Source: Nitrospirota bacterium (GTDB lineage: Bacteria; JACPQY01). Taken from it: a stretch of 45,878 nt of DNA. The stretch covers positions 1 to 45,878 of the forward strand of contig JACPQY010000041.1 in assembly GCA_016190245.1 (NCBI GenBank), written 5' to 3'. The translations under genes were made by a program, and so were the position numbers. Below the pieces are notes generated by a model. That model searched no databases and was not told the origin of the DNA. It saw only the letters and a list, made by a program, of their open reading frames with translations. Positions within the stretch are counted from its first letter, which is position 1. The number at the start of each line of letters is the position of its first letter. Positions 1-7,751 of the stretch are shown in pieces.

Positions 1-1898
1 CCTTGAGGCAGGAAGGCGTCCTGGCGGTAGAGCCAGATCGTGGCCCCGACCGGATCGACCATGGCGAGGAACGCCTCCAATTCGGTCCGCTCCATCGTGG
101 TGTAGATGGTCACGCGGTCGCCCGCGGAGCCTTCCACCAGCGCGAGATGGACGGCGACGAGCCCGTCCACGGGAACGGGTGTGAAGGATTGCATGAGGAT
201 GGGTGGCGGCTCGCTTCCCCCAGGCTCGAACCCGGTCGGGAGGAACAGCGCCACGTCTTCGATGATCCCGCCCTCATCGTTGGGCAACTGGTCGAAGTCC
301 CGGCCTTGGTAGGAGAGCGGGGATTGGGAGAGGACGTATCCGGTTGGGCTGGTGGTATCCGGCGTCAGCGCTGGGGGGAAGATGAAGCCCGTCACGCCGG
401 TCAGGCCGCCTGTCTCGGCAAACGCGAGAGGGAACGTCCGGCTATTGACCGTCACCGTGCCCGCCTCGCTGGAGGTGCCCGAGACGAGGGTGCTGAGGCG
501 GTTCGTCACGAGCCAGTCCGGAGGCTCCGAAAGGGTGAGAGTCGGTGGCAGCGTGTCTATCGAAAAGGCATACGGTCCCGCTGTGCCCACATTCGGGGCC
601 TTGTCGGAAATCGTCGCCTCGATCGTGTGCTCGCCGTCGTTGAGGGGGTTGGTCGGGACGAAGATCGCCTCCGTGGGGCCGATCCGATCGGGCGTGAGAG
701 GGAGCGGCGTTCCATCCAAGAGAATCGCGAGCGAGGAGAGGTCGAGACCGGAGGAGGGCTCGGGGTCGGAGTAGACCACGCGGATCGTGGGGAGGTTGTT
801 GGGGACGAACGAGCCCGGGATCGGCTCGGCGATATCGATGAAGGGTGGCGTAACGTCGAAGAGGTAGGTTCGGGAGGTCTCCGTGCGGTTGCCGGCGAGG
901 TCCTCGGCCGTGATGGCGAAGAGGTTGGCGCCGCCGGAGAGGGGGAAGGTGGCGGAGAACGAGAGGTCGGGAAGCAGGGGGATCGGGAGATCGTTGATGG
1001 AGAGGGTGGCGGGCTCGGAAAGCGAGCCGGCGATCTCGACCTCGGGGGAGGGCGAGGCGAAGCCGTCCGGCGGGAGGAGCGAGACGAGCGCGGGGGCCGT
1101 GGTGTCGATCGTCAAGGCGTTGCCGTCCACCACCTCCGAGTCGATCAGCTTGATCTTGGCCTTGACCTCCTGCCGGGCAGCGACGAGGGCGGCCTCGAGG
1201 GCCTCGATGAGGGGCCGGATCTTGTGGCGCAGGGCCTTGCCGATGCCGTCCACGCGGACCTCAGCCCGCCACGAGCCCTCACCACGCCCTTTCCTTCTCT
1301 TCTCGAACTTCGATTCCAGGCCGATCGTGGCGTTGCGCTCGCCTGCGAGGGCGTCGATCGAGTCGTCGAGGCGGGACCGCGCCTCACCGGAGAGCGCCCC
1401 TTGCTTGATCCGCTCGCGGAGGAAGAAGGCGAGGACGGTGGAATCGTAGTCCCCATCGGGAAGGAGTCGGCCGGTCTCGTCGTTGCCATCGAAGGCCGTT
1501 TCGGTCTGGACGCGAACGGAGCGGTCATGGGTGCGGGGGATTTCGGAGCGGGCGCGGAGTCGGCGGACGTCATCTCCGATCACGGCTGTCGCGGCAAAGT
1601 AGAACGACGCCCGGCCATCATCGCCGTCGTCTCGATCGTGGTCCCGGGCGTGCAGGCCGTCCACTGCCTTCACCACCGCTTCCACAGCTATCGTTGAAGC
1701 ATCCAGGCGGCCATCCGCATTGGGGGAGAAGGGGTTGGGATCGGCGGTCACGCCCGTCACAAGCGACTTGCGCCCGGGTGGCATCTCGCGCGGGGGATGT
1801 TTCTTGCCCGGCCCGTGCTGATCGCTGTTGTGGGCCAGCGCGAATGGGATCAGGAGAACGAGTGCAATAAGGACGAGAAGCGAACGGGCCCGTCTCAT
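1..1898 (-). CDS. Secreted Ig-like domain protein, C-terminus beyond the window
   Basis: The reading frame runs from ATG at 1898 off the left edge, so about 632 codons are visible and the C-terminus is missing. It opens with a signal peptide: two arginines, a leucine/isoleucine-rich core, then LIPFALA before HNSD. A DPNPFSPNADG stretch follows, as found before Ig-like or FlgD-like modules of bacterial surface proteins. A charged helical region of about 200 residues comes next, then at least two repeats starting DTTAP or DTLPP, typical of bacterial Ig-like domains (SLLPPDGFASP, ITAEDLAGNRTE). I infer an exported, surface or extracellular structural protein; no catalytic motif is seen. An antisense frame covers most of it, but the signal peptide and domain pattern support this strand. 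Confidence 0.75.
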   Translation of the reverse strand, partial: MRRARSLLVLIALVLLIPFALAHNSDQHGPGKKHPPREMPPGRKSLVTGVTADPNPFSPNADGRLDASTIAVEAVVKAVDGLHARDHDRDDGDDGRASFYFAATAVIGDDVRRLRARSEIPRTHDRSVRVQTETAFDGNDETGRLLPDGDYDSTVLAFFLRERIKQGALSGEARSRLDDSIDALAGERNATIGLESKFEKRRKGRGEGSWRAEVRVDGIGKALRHKIRPLIEALEAALVAARQEVKAKIKLIDSEVVDGNALTIDTTAPALVSLLPPDGFASPSPEVEIAGSLSEPATLSINDLPIPLLPDLSFSATFPLSGGANLFAITAEDLAGNRTETSRTYLFDVTPPFIDIAEPIPGSFVPNNLPTIRVVYSDPEPSSGLDLSSLAILLDGTPLPLTPDRIGPTEAIFVPTNPLNDGEHTIEATISDKAPNVGTAGPYAFSIDTLPPTLTLSEPPDWLVTNRLSTLVSGTSSEAGTVTVNSRTFPLAFAETGGLTGVTGFIFPPALTPDTTSPTGYVLSQSPLSYQGRDFDQLPNDEGGIIEDVALFLPTGFEPGGSEPPPILMQSFTPVPVDGLVAVHLALVEGSAGDRVTIYTTMERTELEAFLAMVDPVGATIWLYRQDAFLPQ

Positions 1899-2000
1899 CC
1901 GATCAGGCCTTGAACGGGAGTGTGTGCGTGACCCGGGCTGGGTGGAGACCTGCGTGAGACTGTGTGCGTGCGGGGCGAGGGGGCTTGCGCGGGTTGTCTG

Positions 2001-2028
2001 TCCGCCACGGCGGAAAGCCCGCGACTAC
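2001..2028 (+). repeat. Palindromic repeat motif, copy 1
   Basis: TCCGCC-AC-GGCGGA (2001-2014) forms a 6-bp stem with a 2-base loop and is followed directly by AAGCCCGCGACTACC. A second copy lies at about 44699-44740, where TCCGCC-GT-GGCGGA is followed after 12 bases by AAGCCCGCGGCTACC. Two copies with the same hairpin core and the same right flank indicate a dispersed, non-coding palindromic repeat family. Confidence 0.55.
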
Positions 2029-2107
2029 CGAAGAACCTGGGTGTGGGGGGGGGGGACGTGCCGAGCGATTCAGGTCTCACTTGAACCATGTCAGCCATCA
2101 TGTTGGA

Positions 2108-2160
2108 CAAGAAATCACATGTGGCGTAATTTGTCAAGTTCATAATTGGTCATTGGTCTT
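2108..2160. promoter_or_regulatory. AT-rich divergent promoter area (candidate)
   Basis: This is the only AT-rich patch in the spacer. A perfect TTGACA is present on the minus strand (2137 down to 2132), pointing at the gene at 1898, but no good -10 lies at the expected distance. On the plus strand CATAAT occurs at 2141-2146. I infer a promoter region from composition and position only; neither promoter is precise. Confidence 0.3.
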
Positions 2161-2236
2161 TGCGATCGAGGTGAACGGGGGGCCCAACCGGAGTGGGCGT
2201 CCCATATCCGTAATCCGTCGGCAGGCGACCGTGTCG

Positions 2237-2420
2237 CGTAGGGACGCACCTGGGCAAGGAGCCCTGGTGCCACGAGATGAAGCCCCGCAGGATGCGGGGC
2301 ATGTTACGTGGCATTCCTATGCGTCCGAAAAGACGGACCGATGAGAATCGGTCCCTACGAAGAGCACGCACCCGTCGGGTGCGCTCCCCTGACAGGGAAA
2401 TCCGCCGTTGTCTACGGATT
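2237..2420. repeat. Cluster of short hairpins with terminal inverted repeats
   Basis: CGTAGGGAC (2237-2245) and GTCCCTACG (2351-2359) are exact 9-bp inverted repeats bounding about 120 bp. Inside or just beyond lie GCCCCGC-AGGAT-GCGGGGC (2282-2300, 7-bp stem), GGACCGAT-GAGA-ATCGGTCC (2335-2354, 8-bp stem), CGCACCC-GTC-GGGTGCG (2367-2383, 7-bp stem) and AATCCG/CGGATT arms (2399-2420). Four nearby stem-loops with no coding potential look like a MITE- or REP-type element. No transposase is nearby, so any mobility would be in trans. Confidence 0.5.
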
Positions 2421-2478
2421 AAGGTCGTCTTTGCCCCGTTGCGCTGGGCCGGGGGGGGCGGGTAAAGTGAGCGGTCGG

Positions 2479-3423
2479 ATGACCCGCATCTTTCTGGCCC
2501 TGCTCGTGTTCCTCGCGTCATGTGCCGGAGAGCGATCCTCCCGGGGGGGGGCCGAGCTGTTCGTGAGCAACTTCTCGGGAAGCGTCGTCTCGGTTTTTGA
2601 TGCCGCGGCTTCGGGAGATCAAGCCCCGCTCCGCCGGTTTTGGAGCCCGGGCCGAATGGAATCGCCGTGGGGGCTTACGCTGGACCGGGTACGGGACGAA
2701 CTCATCGTGGGAAGTTGGGGCAACAACTCGATCCTTTTCTTCGGCCTCGACGACTCCGAGTCGGCAAAGCCTCATCGAGCGATTGCCGGTCCGGCCACGG
2801 GTTTTGACGGATCGAAGGCCACGTGTCTGTCGCCCGACGATGCACAACTCTTCGTCGTCAACATCTTCGGGGATGCGATCCGCATTTTTGACCGCACGTC
2901 CTCGGGAGATGTGGCACCGATCCGCACGATCTCGGGGCCGCAAACGGGATTGAGCATGCCGGATGCCGCCGCGGCCGTTCCGGACCGGGGGGAACTCGCC
3001 GTGTCCAACTGGGGAGGGAAGTCCATCCTGTTTTTCTCCCTTAATGCCACGGGGGATGTTCCGCCGGTCCGCATGCTTTCCGGCCCCGTCTCCGGGATCG
3101 AGCTGCCGGAAGGCGTCGCCATCGACGTGGTGGCGTCGGAGTTATACGTCATCAGCTCCTTTGACGACTCGGTCGCCGTGTTTCCTCTCGGGGCGAGCGG
3201 GGATATGGCGCCCGTGCGAAAGATCGTGGGGTCGCGGACAGGCATCCGAGCCCCCATGGGGATCGCGCTCCACGGAGATGAAGTCTACGTTGCGAACCTG
3301 GGGGCGGATTCTGTCGTGGTTCACGCCAAGTCCGCCTCGGGCGATGTTCCGCCCCTGCGGACGCTGGCGGGGGATCGAACAGGACTCGCGGAGCCGGCGG
3401 GGATTGTGCTTTCGGTCGAGTAG
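2479..3423 (+). CDS. Beta-propeller lipoprotein (NHL/YncE-like)
   Basis: A 314-residue protein with a short lipoprotein signal peptide (MTRIFLALLVFLASC, lipid cysteine 15). The mature part is about six repeats of one pattern: SGD(V/M)APxR, a GP-x-TG turn, a P-x-GI strand, then ELYVxN and DSIxVF strands. This is typical of NHL/SMP-30/YncE-like beta-propellers. Such proteins bind ligands or act as scaffolds at the membrane; no enzyme motif is visible. I chose ATG 2479 because it puts the signal peptide at the N-terminus; GTG 2467 would add four residues, and longer starts place the signal internally. The next gene starts 7 nt after the stop, so it probably shares a transcript with the GMC redox pair. 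Confidence 0.75.
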   Translation: MTRIFLALLVFLASCAGERSSRGGAELFVSNFSGSVVSVFDAAASGDQAPLRRFWSPGRMESPWGLTLDRVRDELIVGSWGNNSILFFGLDDSESAKPHRAIAGPATGFDGSKATCLSPDDAQLFVVNIFGDAIRIFDRTSSGDVAPIRTISGPQTGLSMPDAAAAVPDRGELAVSNWGGKSILFFSLNATGDVPPVRMLSGPVSGIELPEGVAIDVVASELYVISSFDDSVAVFPLGASGDMAPVRKIVGSRTGIRAPMGIALHGDEVYVANLGADSVVVHAKSASGDVPPLRTLAGDRTGLAEPAGIVLSVE

Positions 3424-3430
3424 GGGCGAG

Positions 3431-4048
3431 GTGCGTCCAGACCCAGGTCAGCCGGATCGCGAGCACCTCTCCACCGCGGCCGAGACGAGGAGAAGGTTCA
3501 TCTCCCTGCTGGCCTGTTCCCTCGTGGGCGCCTGTCTGCCTTCGAAGGGAGGCGGATCTAGGGGGCCCGGGAAGCCGGCCTACTGTCTCGAACCCGCCGA
3601 TCACGCCAAACGAACTCTGGAGGCCCTGATCGACACGGCTATCCCCGGATCGCAGGACGATCCGAGCGGAGCGCCCGGCGGTGTGGAGGCGTGCGTCTTG
3701 AGCACCTTCTACGATCCATTTTTCAGCCTCGAGTACGCCGTCCCCGTTGTCGTGGGCGACGTGGACTCAGCGGCGAAGAGGATGTTTGGACGTCCTTTTG
3801 CCGATCTCGGGCTCGCCGAACGAACGCAGGTTGTCCTGGAGAGGGAAGGCCAGGACGTCCAGGCCGCGGGCTTCTCCGTCTACAGCCTTGTGTTCGCCTT
3901 TTTCCGGCTCGCCTTCTACAGTGGCGTGTTGACCGACGTGGGGCCGGAGTTGGCGGGCTTCCCGGGCCCGAATCTAGGCTATCGCGGCCGTTCCTCCCAC
4001 GGCCTCGATCTGGCGAAGGAAATGACGGAAGACGGAAGCCTGCCGTAG
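3431..4048 (+). CDS. Tat-exported gluconate 2-dehydrogenase subunit 3-like protein
   Basis: A 205-residue protein starting at GTG 3431, 7 nt after the propeller stop, with GGGGCGAG as ribosome site. The N-terminus carries a twin-arginine motif RRRFIS (20-25), a hydrophobic run and a possible lipobox ending at Cys35, suggesting export folded through Tat and lipid anchoring. The mature part (AKRTLEALIDTAIPG, then FAFFRLAFYSG and GPNLGYRG) matches the gluconate 2-dehydrogenase subunit 3 family. That family forms the small subunit of membrane-associated GMC dehydrogenases and helps export the large subunit by hitch-hiking. The GMC oxidoreductase starts 13 nt downstream, as expected. No cytochrome c subunit gene is adjacent. 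Confidence 0.82.
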   Translation: MRPDPGQPDREHLSTAAETRRRFISLLACSLVGACLPSKGGGSRGPGKPAYCLEPADHAKRTLEALIDTAIPGSQDDPSGAPGGVEACVLSTFYDPFFSLEYAVPVVVGDVDSAAKRMFGRPFADLGLAERTQVVLEREGQDVQAAGFSVYSLVFAFFRLAFYSGVLTDVGPELAGFPGPNLGYRGRSSHGLDLAKEMTEDGSLP

Positions 4049-4061
4049 CAGCGGAGCCGAG

Positions 4062-5546
4062 ATGGCCGAGCGAGTTGATGTTTGCGTGGTGGGTTCCGGC
4101 TTCGGCGGGGCCGTGGCGGCGCTGCGCGCGGCGGAGCGCGGTCGGTCCGTCGTCGTCCTCGAAAAGGGGAAGTACCTGATGGGGCGGGATCTGCGCCAGA
4201 CGCAGGACCCGAAATACTTCCTCTCCCTTGCCCATACGCACTGGGGTGGCAACGTGGCGGTGGTGACCGGGAAATGCGTCGGTGGAGGATCCGTTCTCTA
4301 TGGCGGCGTTTCCCTCAAGGCCCCGAGTGAGGCTTTCGATGTGGTGGACCGATCCACGGGAACGAGGTCCTGGCCTGCGGTGATCGACAGGCAGGCACTT
4401 GGGCTGTACTACCAGCGGGCGGAGACCATGCTTGGCGTGAATCGCCTGCCGTGGTCCCAGATCCCGAAAAAGGGCGGCGTCCTCGCCCGGTGGCTGGACA
4501 ACCTGGGCTACACGTGCGAGCGCGCGCCCTACGCCATCGTGGATTGTCTGGAGTGCGGGTGGTGCACCTACGGTTGCATCTACGACCGGAAGCAGAGTCT
4601 CACGCTCAATTACATCCCCCAAGCCGAAGCGCGGGGCGCCGAGGTGCGGCCGGAGTGCAATGTGCGAACCTTGTTCTCTCTCCCTTCGACGTCGCTGCCG
4701 TACCGATTTGGAGTCGAGTACCGCGATGCGAGCGGGGCTCTCCATGGGATCGAAGCCCGTGTGCTCGTCGTGGCGTGCGGAGCGATCGGGACGCCCGCCC
4801 TTCTCCTGCGATCGCGGTCCGGTCTGCCGGCGGAGATGAGCTGGACGCACGTGGGTTCGAACCTGACGCTGAGCGGCGACAACCTCTACGTGGCGCTCGC
4901 GCCCGAGGACGGACTTCTCCCCACGACCTACCAGGGTCGAGAGGATGGGGGCGTGATTTCGTTCGCCTTCTGGAGGGAGAAGAAATTCATGCTGGAAATC
5001 GTCACGTTGTTCCCGGGCCAAGCCGCGGCGATCGGGCTTGCCCGGCCCGGAGCACCCGAACCCTCCCGGTGGGGGATCGCGAACAAGGACCTCATGAAGC
5101 TCTGGTCCACACGGATGCTGTTCATCGGTACGATCGGGATCACCCCGGGCGACGGGCGCGTGGACATCGGCTCCACAGGCGAGCCGACGCTTGTCTTCGC
5201 GCCGAGCCCGGAGCTGAACGCTTTCAACCGGGACACCTACGAAACGGTGAAGATGATCGTCGAAGGAAATGGCGGGGAATTGATTGGATCGAGCTTCGAG
5301 GGTCCCCTTTCGGCGGTGGGCGCGGGGTCCGTCCACCCGCTCGGCTCTTGCCGCCTGGGCGACGACCCTGCGACCTCCGTGGTGAGCGGGCGGCCCGGTG
5401 ACTTTGGCGAGGTGTGGGGCGCTCCGGGATTGGTCGTCACGGACGGTAGCGCGTGCTCCGCTGCACTCGGGGTGAACCCTTCGCTGACAATCGCCGCTCT
5501 GGGGGAGTGGATTGCCGAGTCGGTCTTTACAAAGTATTTTCCGTAG
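4062..5546 (+). CDS. GMC-family FAD-dependent oxidoreductase
   Basis: A 494-residue flavoprotein. The N-terminal dinucleotide-binding motif GSGFGG (11-16) is followed by an acidic strand end (VVLEKGK). CVGGGSVLYGG is the second FAD-contacting loop of GMC enzymes. At the C-terminus HPLGSCRLG (His425) and NPSLTIAALG (Asn472) supply the catalytic His/Asn pair of GMC oxidoreductases. A cysteine cluster DCLECGWCTYGC in the middle resembles cholesterol-oxidase-like and long-chain alcohol dehydrogenases of this superfamily. It has no signal peptide, so export would rely on the Tat-bearing partner just upstream. Substrate is unknown; an alcohol, sugar or sterol oxidised in the periplasm is likely. 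The thioesterase gene converges 42 nt downstream. Confidence 0.88.
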   Translation: MAERVDVCVVGSGFGGAVAALRAAERGRSVVVLEKGKYLMGRDLRQTQDPKYFLSLAHTHWGGNVAVVTGKCVGGGSVLYGGVSLKAPSEAFDVVDRSTGTRSWPAVIDRQALGLYYQRAETMLGVNRLPWSQIPKKGGVLARWLDNLGYTCERAPYAIVDCLECGWCTYGCIYDRKQSLTLNYIPQAEARGAEVRPECNVRTLFSLPSTSLPYRFGVEYRDASGALHGIEARVLVVACGAIGTPALLLRSRSGLPAEMSWTHVGSNLTLSGDNLYVALAPEDGLLPTTYQGREDGGVISFAFWREKKFMLEIVTLFPGQAAAIGLARPGAPEPSRWGIANKDLMKLWSTRMLFIGTIGITPGDGRVDIGSTGEPTLVFAPSPELNAFNRDTYETVKMIVEGNGGELIGSSFEGPLSAVGAGSVHPLGSCRLGDDPATSVVSGRPGDFGEVWGAPGLVVTDGSACSAALGVNPSLTIAALGEWIAESVFTKYFP

Positions 5547-5588
5547 CGGCCCAGCGCCTGCCCGGGCGGCGAGGACTCGAACCGGCCC

Positions 5589-6041
5589 TCAGAACGAGAG
5601 CTTGTAGGAGAGCGACGCGTCCGCCACCAGCGTGCCGTCCGGCGTGCGGACCTCGACGAAGAGGAAGATCATGCTCCGGCCGCGCCTTCGCACCACGGCT
5701 TCGGCGATGCAATCCAGTCGGATCACGGGGCTGACGAAATGCGTGTGGAGATCTATGGTGACGAGCTTCCGGGGGATCTCCTTCACTCCCGAGAAGATGG
5801 CCGACACCACCACCGTGTCGATGAGGCTCACGATCGCACCGCCGTGAACGAGTCCCGCGGGCTGGTTGAGTTCCGGTCGGTAGGGCATCCGCATGCGCGC
5901 GTAGTCTTGCCGGACCTCCTCCAGTCGGAGGCCGAGGAGCGTGGGGAAGGGCGCGTCGGACATCCTTTCCTTGAAGTAGGCCTCCACCTCGGGGGCGAGG
6001 GAGGCGTGGTCGGAGGCTTGGATCCTCATCGCGCGGGCCAT
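5589..6041 (-). CDS. PaaI-like hotdog-fold thioesterase
   Basis: About 150 residues. The motif NQPAGLVHGGAIVSLIDT is the signature HGG helix region of the PaaI/YbgC-like hotdog thioesterases, which hydrolyse acyl-CoA esters. The rest (DLHTHFVSPV, AEAVVRRRGRSMIFLFVEV, GTLVADASLSYKL) fits the five-stranded hotdog sheet. The start is uncertain: in-frame ATGs lie at 6068, 6041 and 6029, none with a clear Shine-Dalgarno sequence; I chose 6041 for family-like length. It lies 60 bp downstream of the diiron protein on the same strand, so the two may be co-transcribed, perhaps in acyl-chain metabolism. Confidence 0.8.
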   Translation of the reverse strand: MARAMRIQASDHASLAPEVEAYFKERMSDAPFPTLLGLRLEEVRQDYARMRMPYRPELNQPAGLVHGGAIVSLIDTVVVSAIFSGVKEIPRKLVTIDLHTHFVSPVIRLDCIAEAVVRRRGRSMIFLFVEVRTPDGTLVADASLSYKLSF

Positions 6042-6101
6042 TGTAGCGGAGCGCCGGCACCCCGCCATTGAAAACCGCCCGAGATCAGTTCTCGCTGGGC
6101 C

Positions 6102-7283
6102 TCAGGCGGCTTCTTGCGCCGGGCGGGCGGAGAAGACGTCCTCCCCGAACACCTCTTTCTCGATCTCGAGGATGTCGGACCGGATCGAGCCGTCGTGGAG
6201 TTGGGTGTAGTCCTGGTAGCCGTTGAAGCGCTCGGGCTCGAAGGCGCGCACGCAACTATTGAAGAGGAGGTTCGTGAGGGCCATCACCTTTTCGCGCGGC
6301 GCGACGATGGGCAGGCCGGAGTTTTCGGCGAGCCTTGAGGCCTTCGCGAGGAAGCGGCCGAAGAAGGCGAACACATCGATCCCCAGCGTATCGAACGCCG
6401 GTTTGTAGTCCCAGATCAGCCCGATCGCCGGGAAGAGCAGGCGCTCGCGCCGCATCCGCGGCCGGAGACCGTGGGTCACCTCGGGCGGGATCCGGCCCGA
6501 TTCGTAGTAGTTTTTCGGGAAGCCGACGTGGCGCGACTCATCCAGGTGAAATTCGGCAAACACGTGCCGCAGGCCGGGCACCTCGGCGAATTGGGCAAAT
6601 AGACTGGTGGCCCAGCTCTCGAGGATCACGTTCATGCCGAAGAGGCGGGCGTAGGGCTCCGCGCGGGCGATGCGTTCGAAGAGGATGTACGCCGAGTCAC
6701 GCAGCGGCGGACTGCCCCCAAGCAGTCGCGTCATCTCGCGCAGCACGAGGAAGTGCTTGGCTTCCTCCATCACCTGCATCGCCATGCCCATCTTCGAGCC
6801 TGTGCCGGATACGAACGGCAGCAGCGTGGCGCTCGTGTAGAGGGCGTAGGCCTCCCCGTGCGCGATGAGGGAGGTGATGTCGAGGATGGCCTGGCGTTGC
6901 TCCGGCGAGAAGGCCTGGTCGAATTCGCGGCGGACATCGGAGGCGGACACGGTATTCAGGAGCGAGCGCGTTTCGTGGCGCTGGGTTTCCTCTCCCACGC
7001 CGGCCTTCTCGAGGGCGGACGCATCATGGAAGCCGAGGAAGGGGGCTTGGATTTCGGCCTTCCAGATGTGACGCAATCCCTTCTCGTAGACTCGGGTCGT
7101 GAGCTCGTGCAGGTCCCCGCCCCGGAAGCCGTGCTCGCGATCGTCGTAGGAGGTGACCTGATGGCGTTCGAGGCGTCGCCGCCAGCGCGGTTCGAACCCG
7201 CGATAGATCCGGGCAAGGACGGGGCCGCCGTGCATGAATCCACTCCAGGCGAGTTTCTGTCGAAGGGAGCTTGGATCATTCAT
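6102..7283 (-). CDS. Ferritin-like diiron protein (oxygenase/desaturase-like)
   Basis: A 393-residue, mostly helical protein with a complete carboxylate-bridged diiron ligand set: Glu144 (AHGEAYALY), Glu174xxHis177 (EEAKHF), Glu222 (ILESWA) and Glu249xxHis252 (DESRHV). This is the pattern of the ribonucleotide reductase R2/acyl-ACP desaturase/AurF-like superfamily, whose members activate O2 for oxidation, desaturation or aldehyde chemistry. The exact reaction cannot be read from the sequence. No signal peptide is present, so it is cytoplasmic. A perfect palindrome sits inside a candidate promoter 107-124 bp upstream (7390-7407), suggesting repression by a TetR-type regulator. The thioesterase follows on the same strand. 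Confidence 0.8.
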   Translation of the reverse strand: MNDPSSLRQKLAWSGFMHGGPVLARIYRGFEPRWRRRLERHQVTSYDDREHGFRGGDLHELTTRVYEKGLRHIWKAEIQAPFLGFHDASALEKAGVGEETQRHETRSLLNTVSASDVRREFDQAFSPEQRQAILDITSLIAHGEAYALYTSATLLPFVSGTGSKMGMAMQVMEEAKHFLVLREMTRLLGGSPPLRDSAYILFERIARAEPYARLFGMNVILESWATSLFAQFAEVPGLRHVFAEFHLDESRHVGFPKNYYESGRIPPEVTHGLRPRMRRERLLFPAIGLIWDYKPAFDTLGIDVFAFFGRFLAKASRLAENSGLPIVAPREKVMALTNLLFNSCVRAFEPERFNGYQDYTQLHDGSIRSDILEIEKEVFGEDVFSARPAQEAA

Positions 7284-7383
7284 GCTTCACCTCCGGGATG
7301 GGACTTGACTTGATGGTTGGGGCACGCGACTCGAGGGGCGCGTTGTCAACGGATTCCTGAATGCATTTAGCCGCCTGCATGAA

Positions 7384-7413
7384 ATCCTATGACTGGCTGA
7401 CCAGTCAGTTGCA
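7384..7413 (-). promoter_or_regulatory. Candidate promoter with operator filling the spacer
   Basis: On the minus strand TGCAAC (7413-7408) and TAGGAT (7389-7384) are separated by exactly 18 bp, and those 18 bp are the perfect inverted repeat TGACTGG-TCAG-CCAGTCA (7407-7390). It points at the diiron gene starting at 7283. A palindrome between -35 and -10 is the usual operator position for TetR-type repressors. The palindrome is seen; promoter and regulator type are inferred, and no regulator gene is adjacent. Confidence 0.45.
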
Positions 7414-7437
7414 GGTATGTTGGCTGACATATATGGA

Positions 7438-7459
7438 GTTGTCAAGTCAACAATTGTTG
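7438..7459. promoter_or_regulatory. Overlapping palindromes in the divergent spacer
   Basis: GTTG-TCAAGT-CAAC (7438-7451) overlaps the perfect 12-bp palindrome CAACAATTGTTG (7448-7459). They lie midway between the divergent diiron and RRM genes in AT-rich sequence, so they may be operators. The rest of the 7284-7767 gap holds no gene I can support; a 64-codon frame at 7361-7555 has no ribosome site or recognisable domain. Confidence 0.35.
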
Positions 7460-7551
7460 CCCAAGGCCTATCTCGAGTTCGCGAATCGAACCCGGAGCAT
7501 GCTTCGTGGACCCTGGTCTTTTCAGCAGGTCAGGAGCATCTTTCATTACAG

Positions 7552-7579
7552 TTGACTTTCGTTGACGCTTGGGTAATAC
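7552..7579 (+). promoter_or_regulatory. Sigma-70-like promoter of the RRM gene
   Basis: TTGACT (7552-7557), a 16-bp spacer and TAATAC (7574-7579) form a good sigma-70-type promoter reading toward the RRM gene. Transcription would start near 7586, giving an unusually long 5' leader of about 180 nt before ATG 7768. Confidence 0.55.
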
Positions 7580-7699
7580 TGTCGCCCAGTTCAGATCCCG
7601 AGGGGGATGTATCCTACCGAAGCGATCTCGACGACGCAGCCTCCGGCGGGCCTCTTCCCAGCTAAGGCAAGCGTAAACAATGGAAGGGAAGAGAGCCAT

Positions 7700-7751
7700 C
7701 CCCCGGCAGAGGGGGGTCGAGTCGCTCGCACCGGTGAGAGCCGGACGAGCG
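7700..7751 (+). promoter_or_regulatory. Structured 5' leader of the RRM mRNA
   Basis: Two stem-loops precede the ribosome site. CCCCC-GGCAGA-GGGGG spans 7700-7715. A compound hairpin at 7723-7751 has outer arms CGCTCG/CGAGCG and inner arms CCGG/CCGG around a TGAGAG loop. The strong ribosome site AAAGGAGG (7756-7763) starts 4 nt after the second hairpin. RNA-binding proteins of this size are often cold-induced or self-regulated through their leader, so a control element is plausible but inferred. Confidence 0.4.

Larger units (their letters stand above)
1899..2478. other. Hairpin-rich intergenic spacer between divergent genes
   Basis: No convincing gene lies in these 580 bases. The stretch holds an 11-base G run (2045-2055), an AT-rich patch around 2108-2160, a palindromic motif shared with the trmL region (2001-2028) and a cluster of perfect short hairpins (2237-2420). 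The two flanking genes diverge, so their promoters must lie here; the AT-rich patch is the only good candidate area. Small frames across the region have no start signal or recognisable product. Confidence 0.6.

Noticed and set aside
3-1697. 564-codon plus-strand frame across the left edge
   Set aside because: It is antisense to the Ig-like secreted protein, is dominated by Gly, Arg, Glu and Asp from GC bias, and has no domain or ribosome site.
3723-5336. 537-codon minus-strand frame
   Set aside because: It lies opposite the GMC oxidoreductase, whose FAD and catalytic motifs are complete; this frame is Arg/Pro/His-rich with no motif.
5556-5589. tRNA-like T-loop GGTTCGAGTCC on the minus strand
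   Set aside because: The flanking bases do not form a T-stem and no D-arm, anticodon arm or acceptor stem can be built.
7470-7500. tRNA-like GGGTTCGATTC on the minus strand
   Set aside because: T-stem pairing fails and no other tRNA arms are found nearby.
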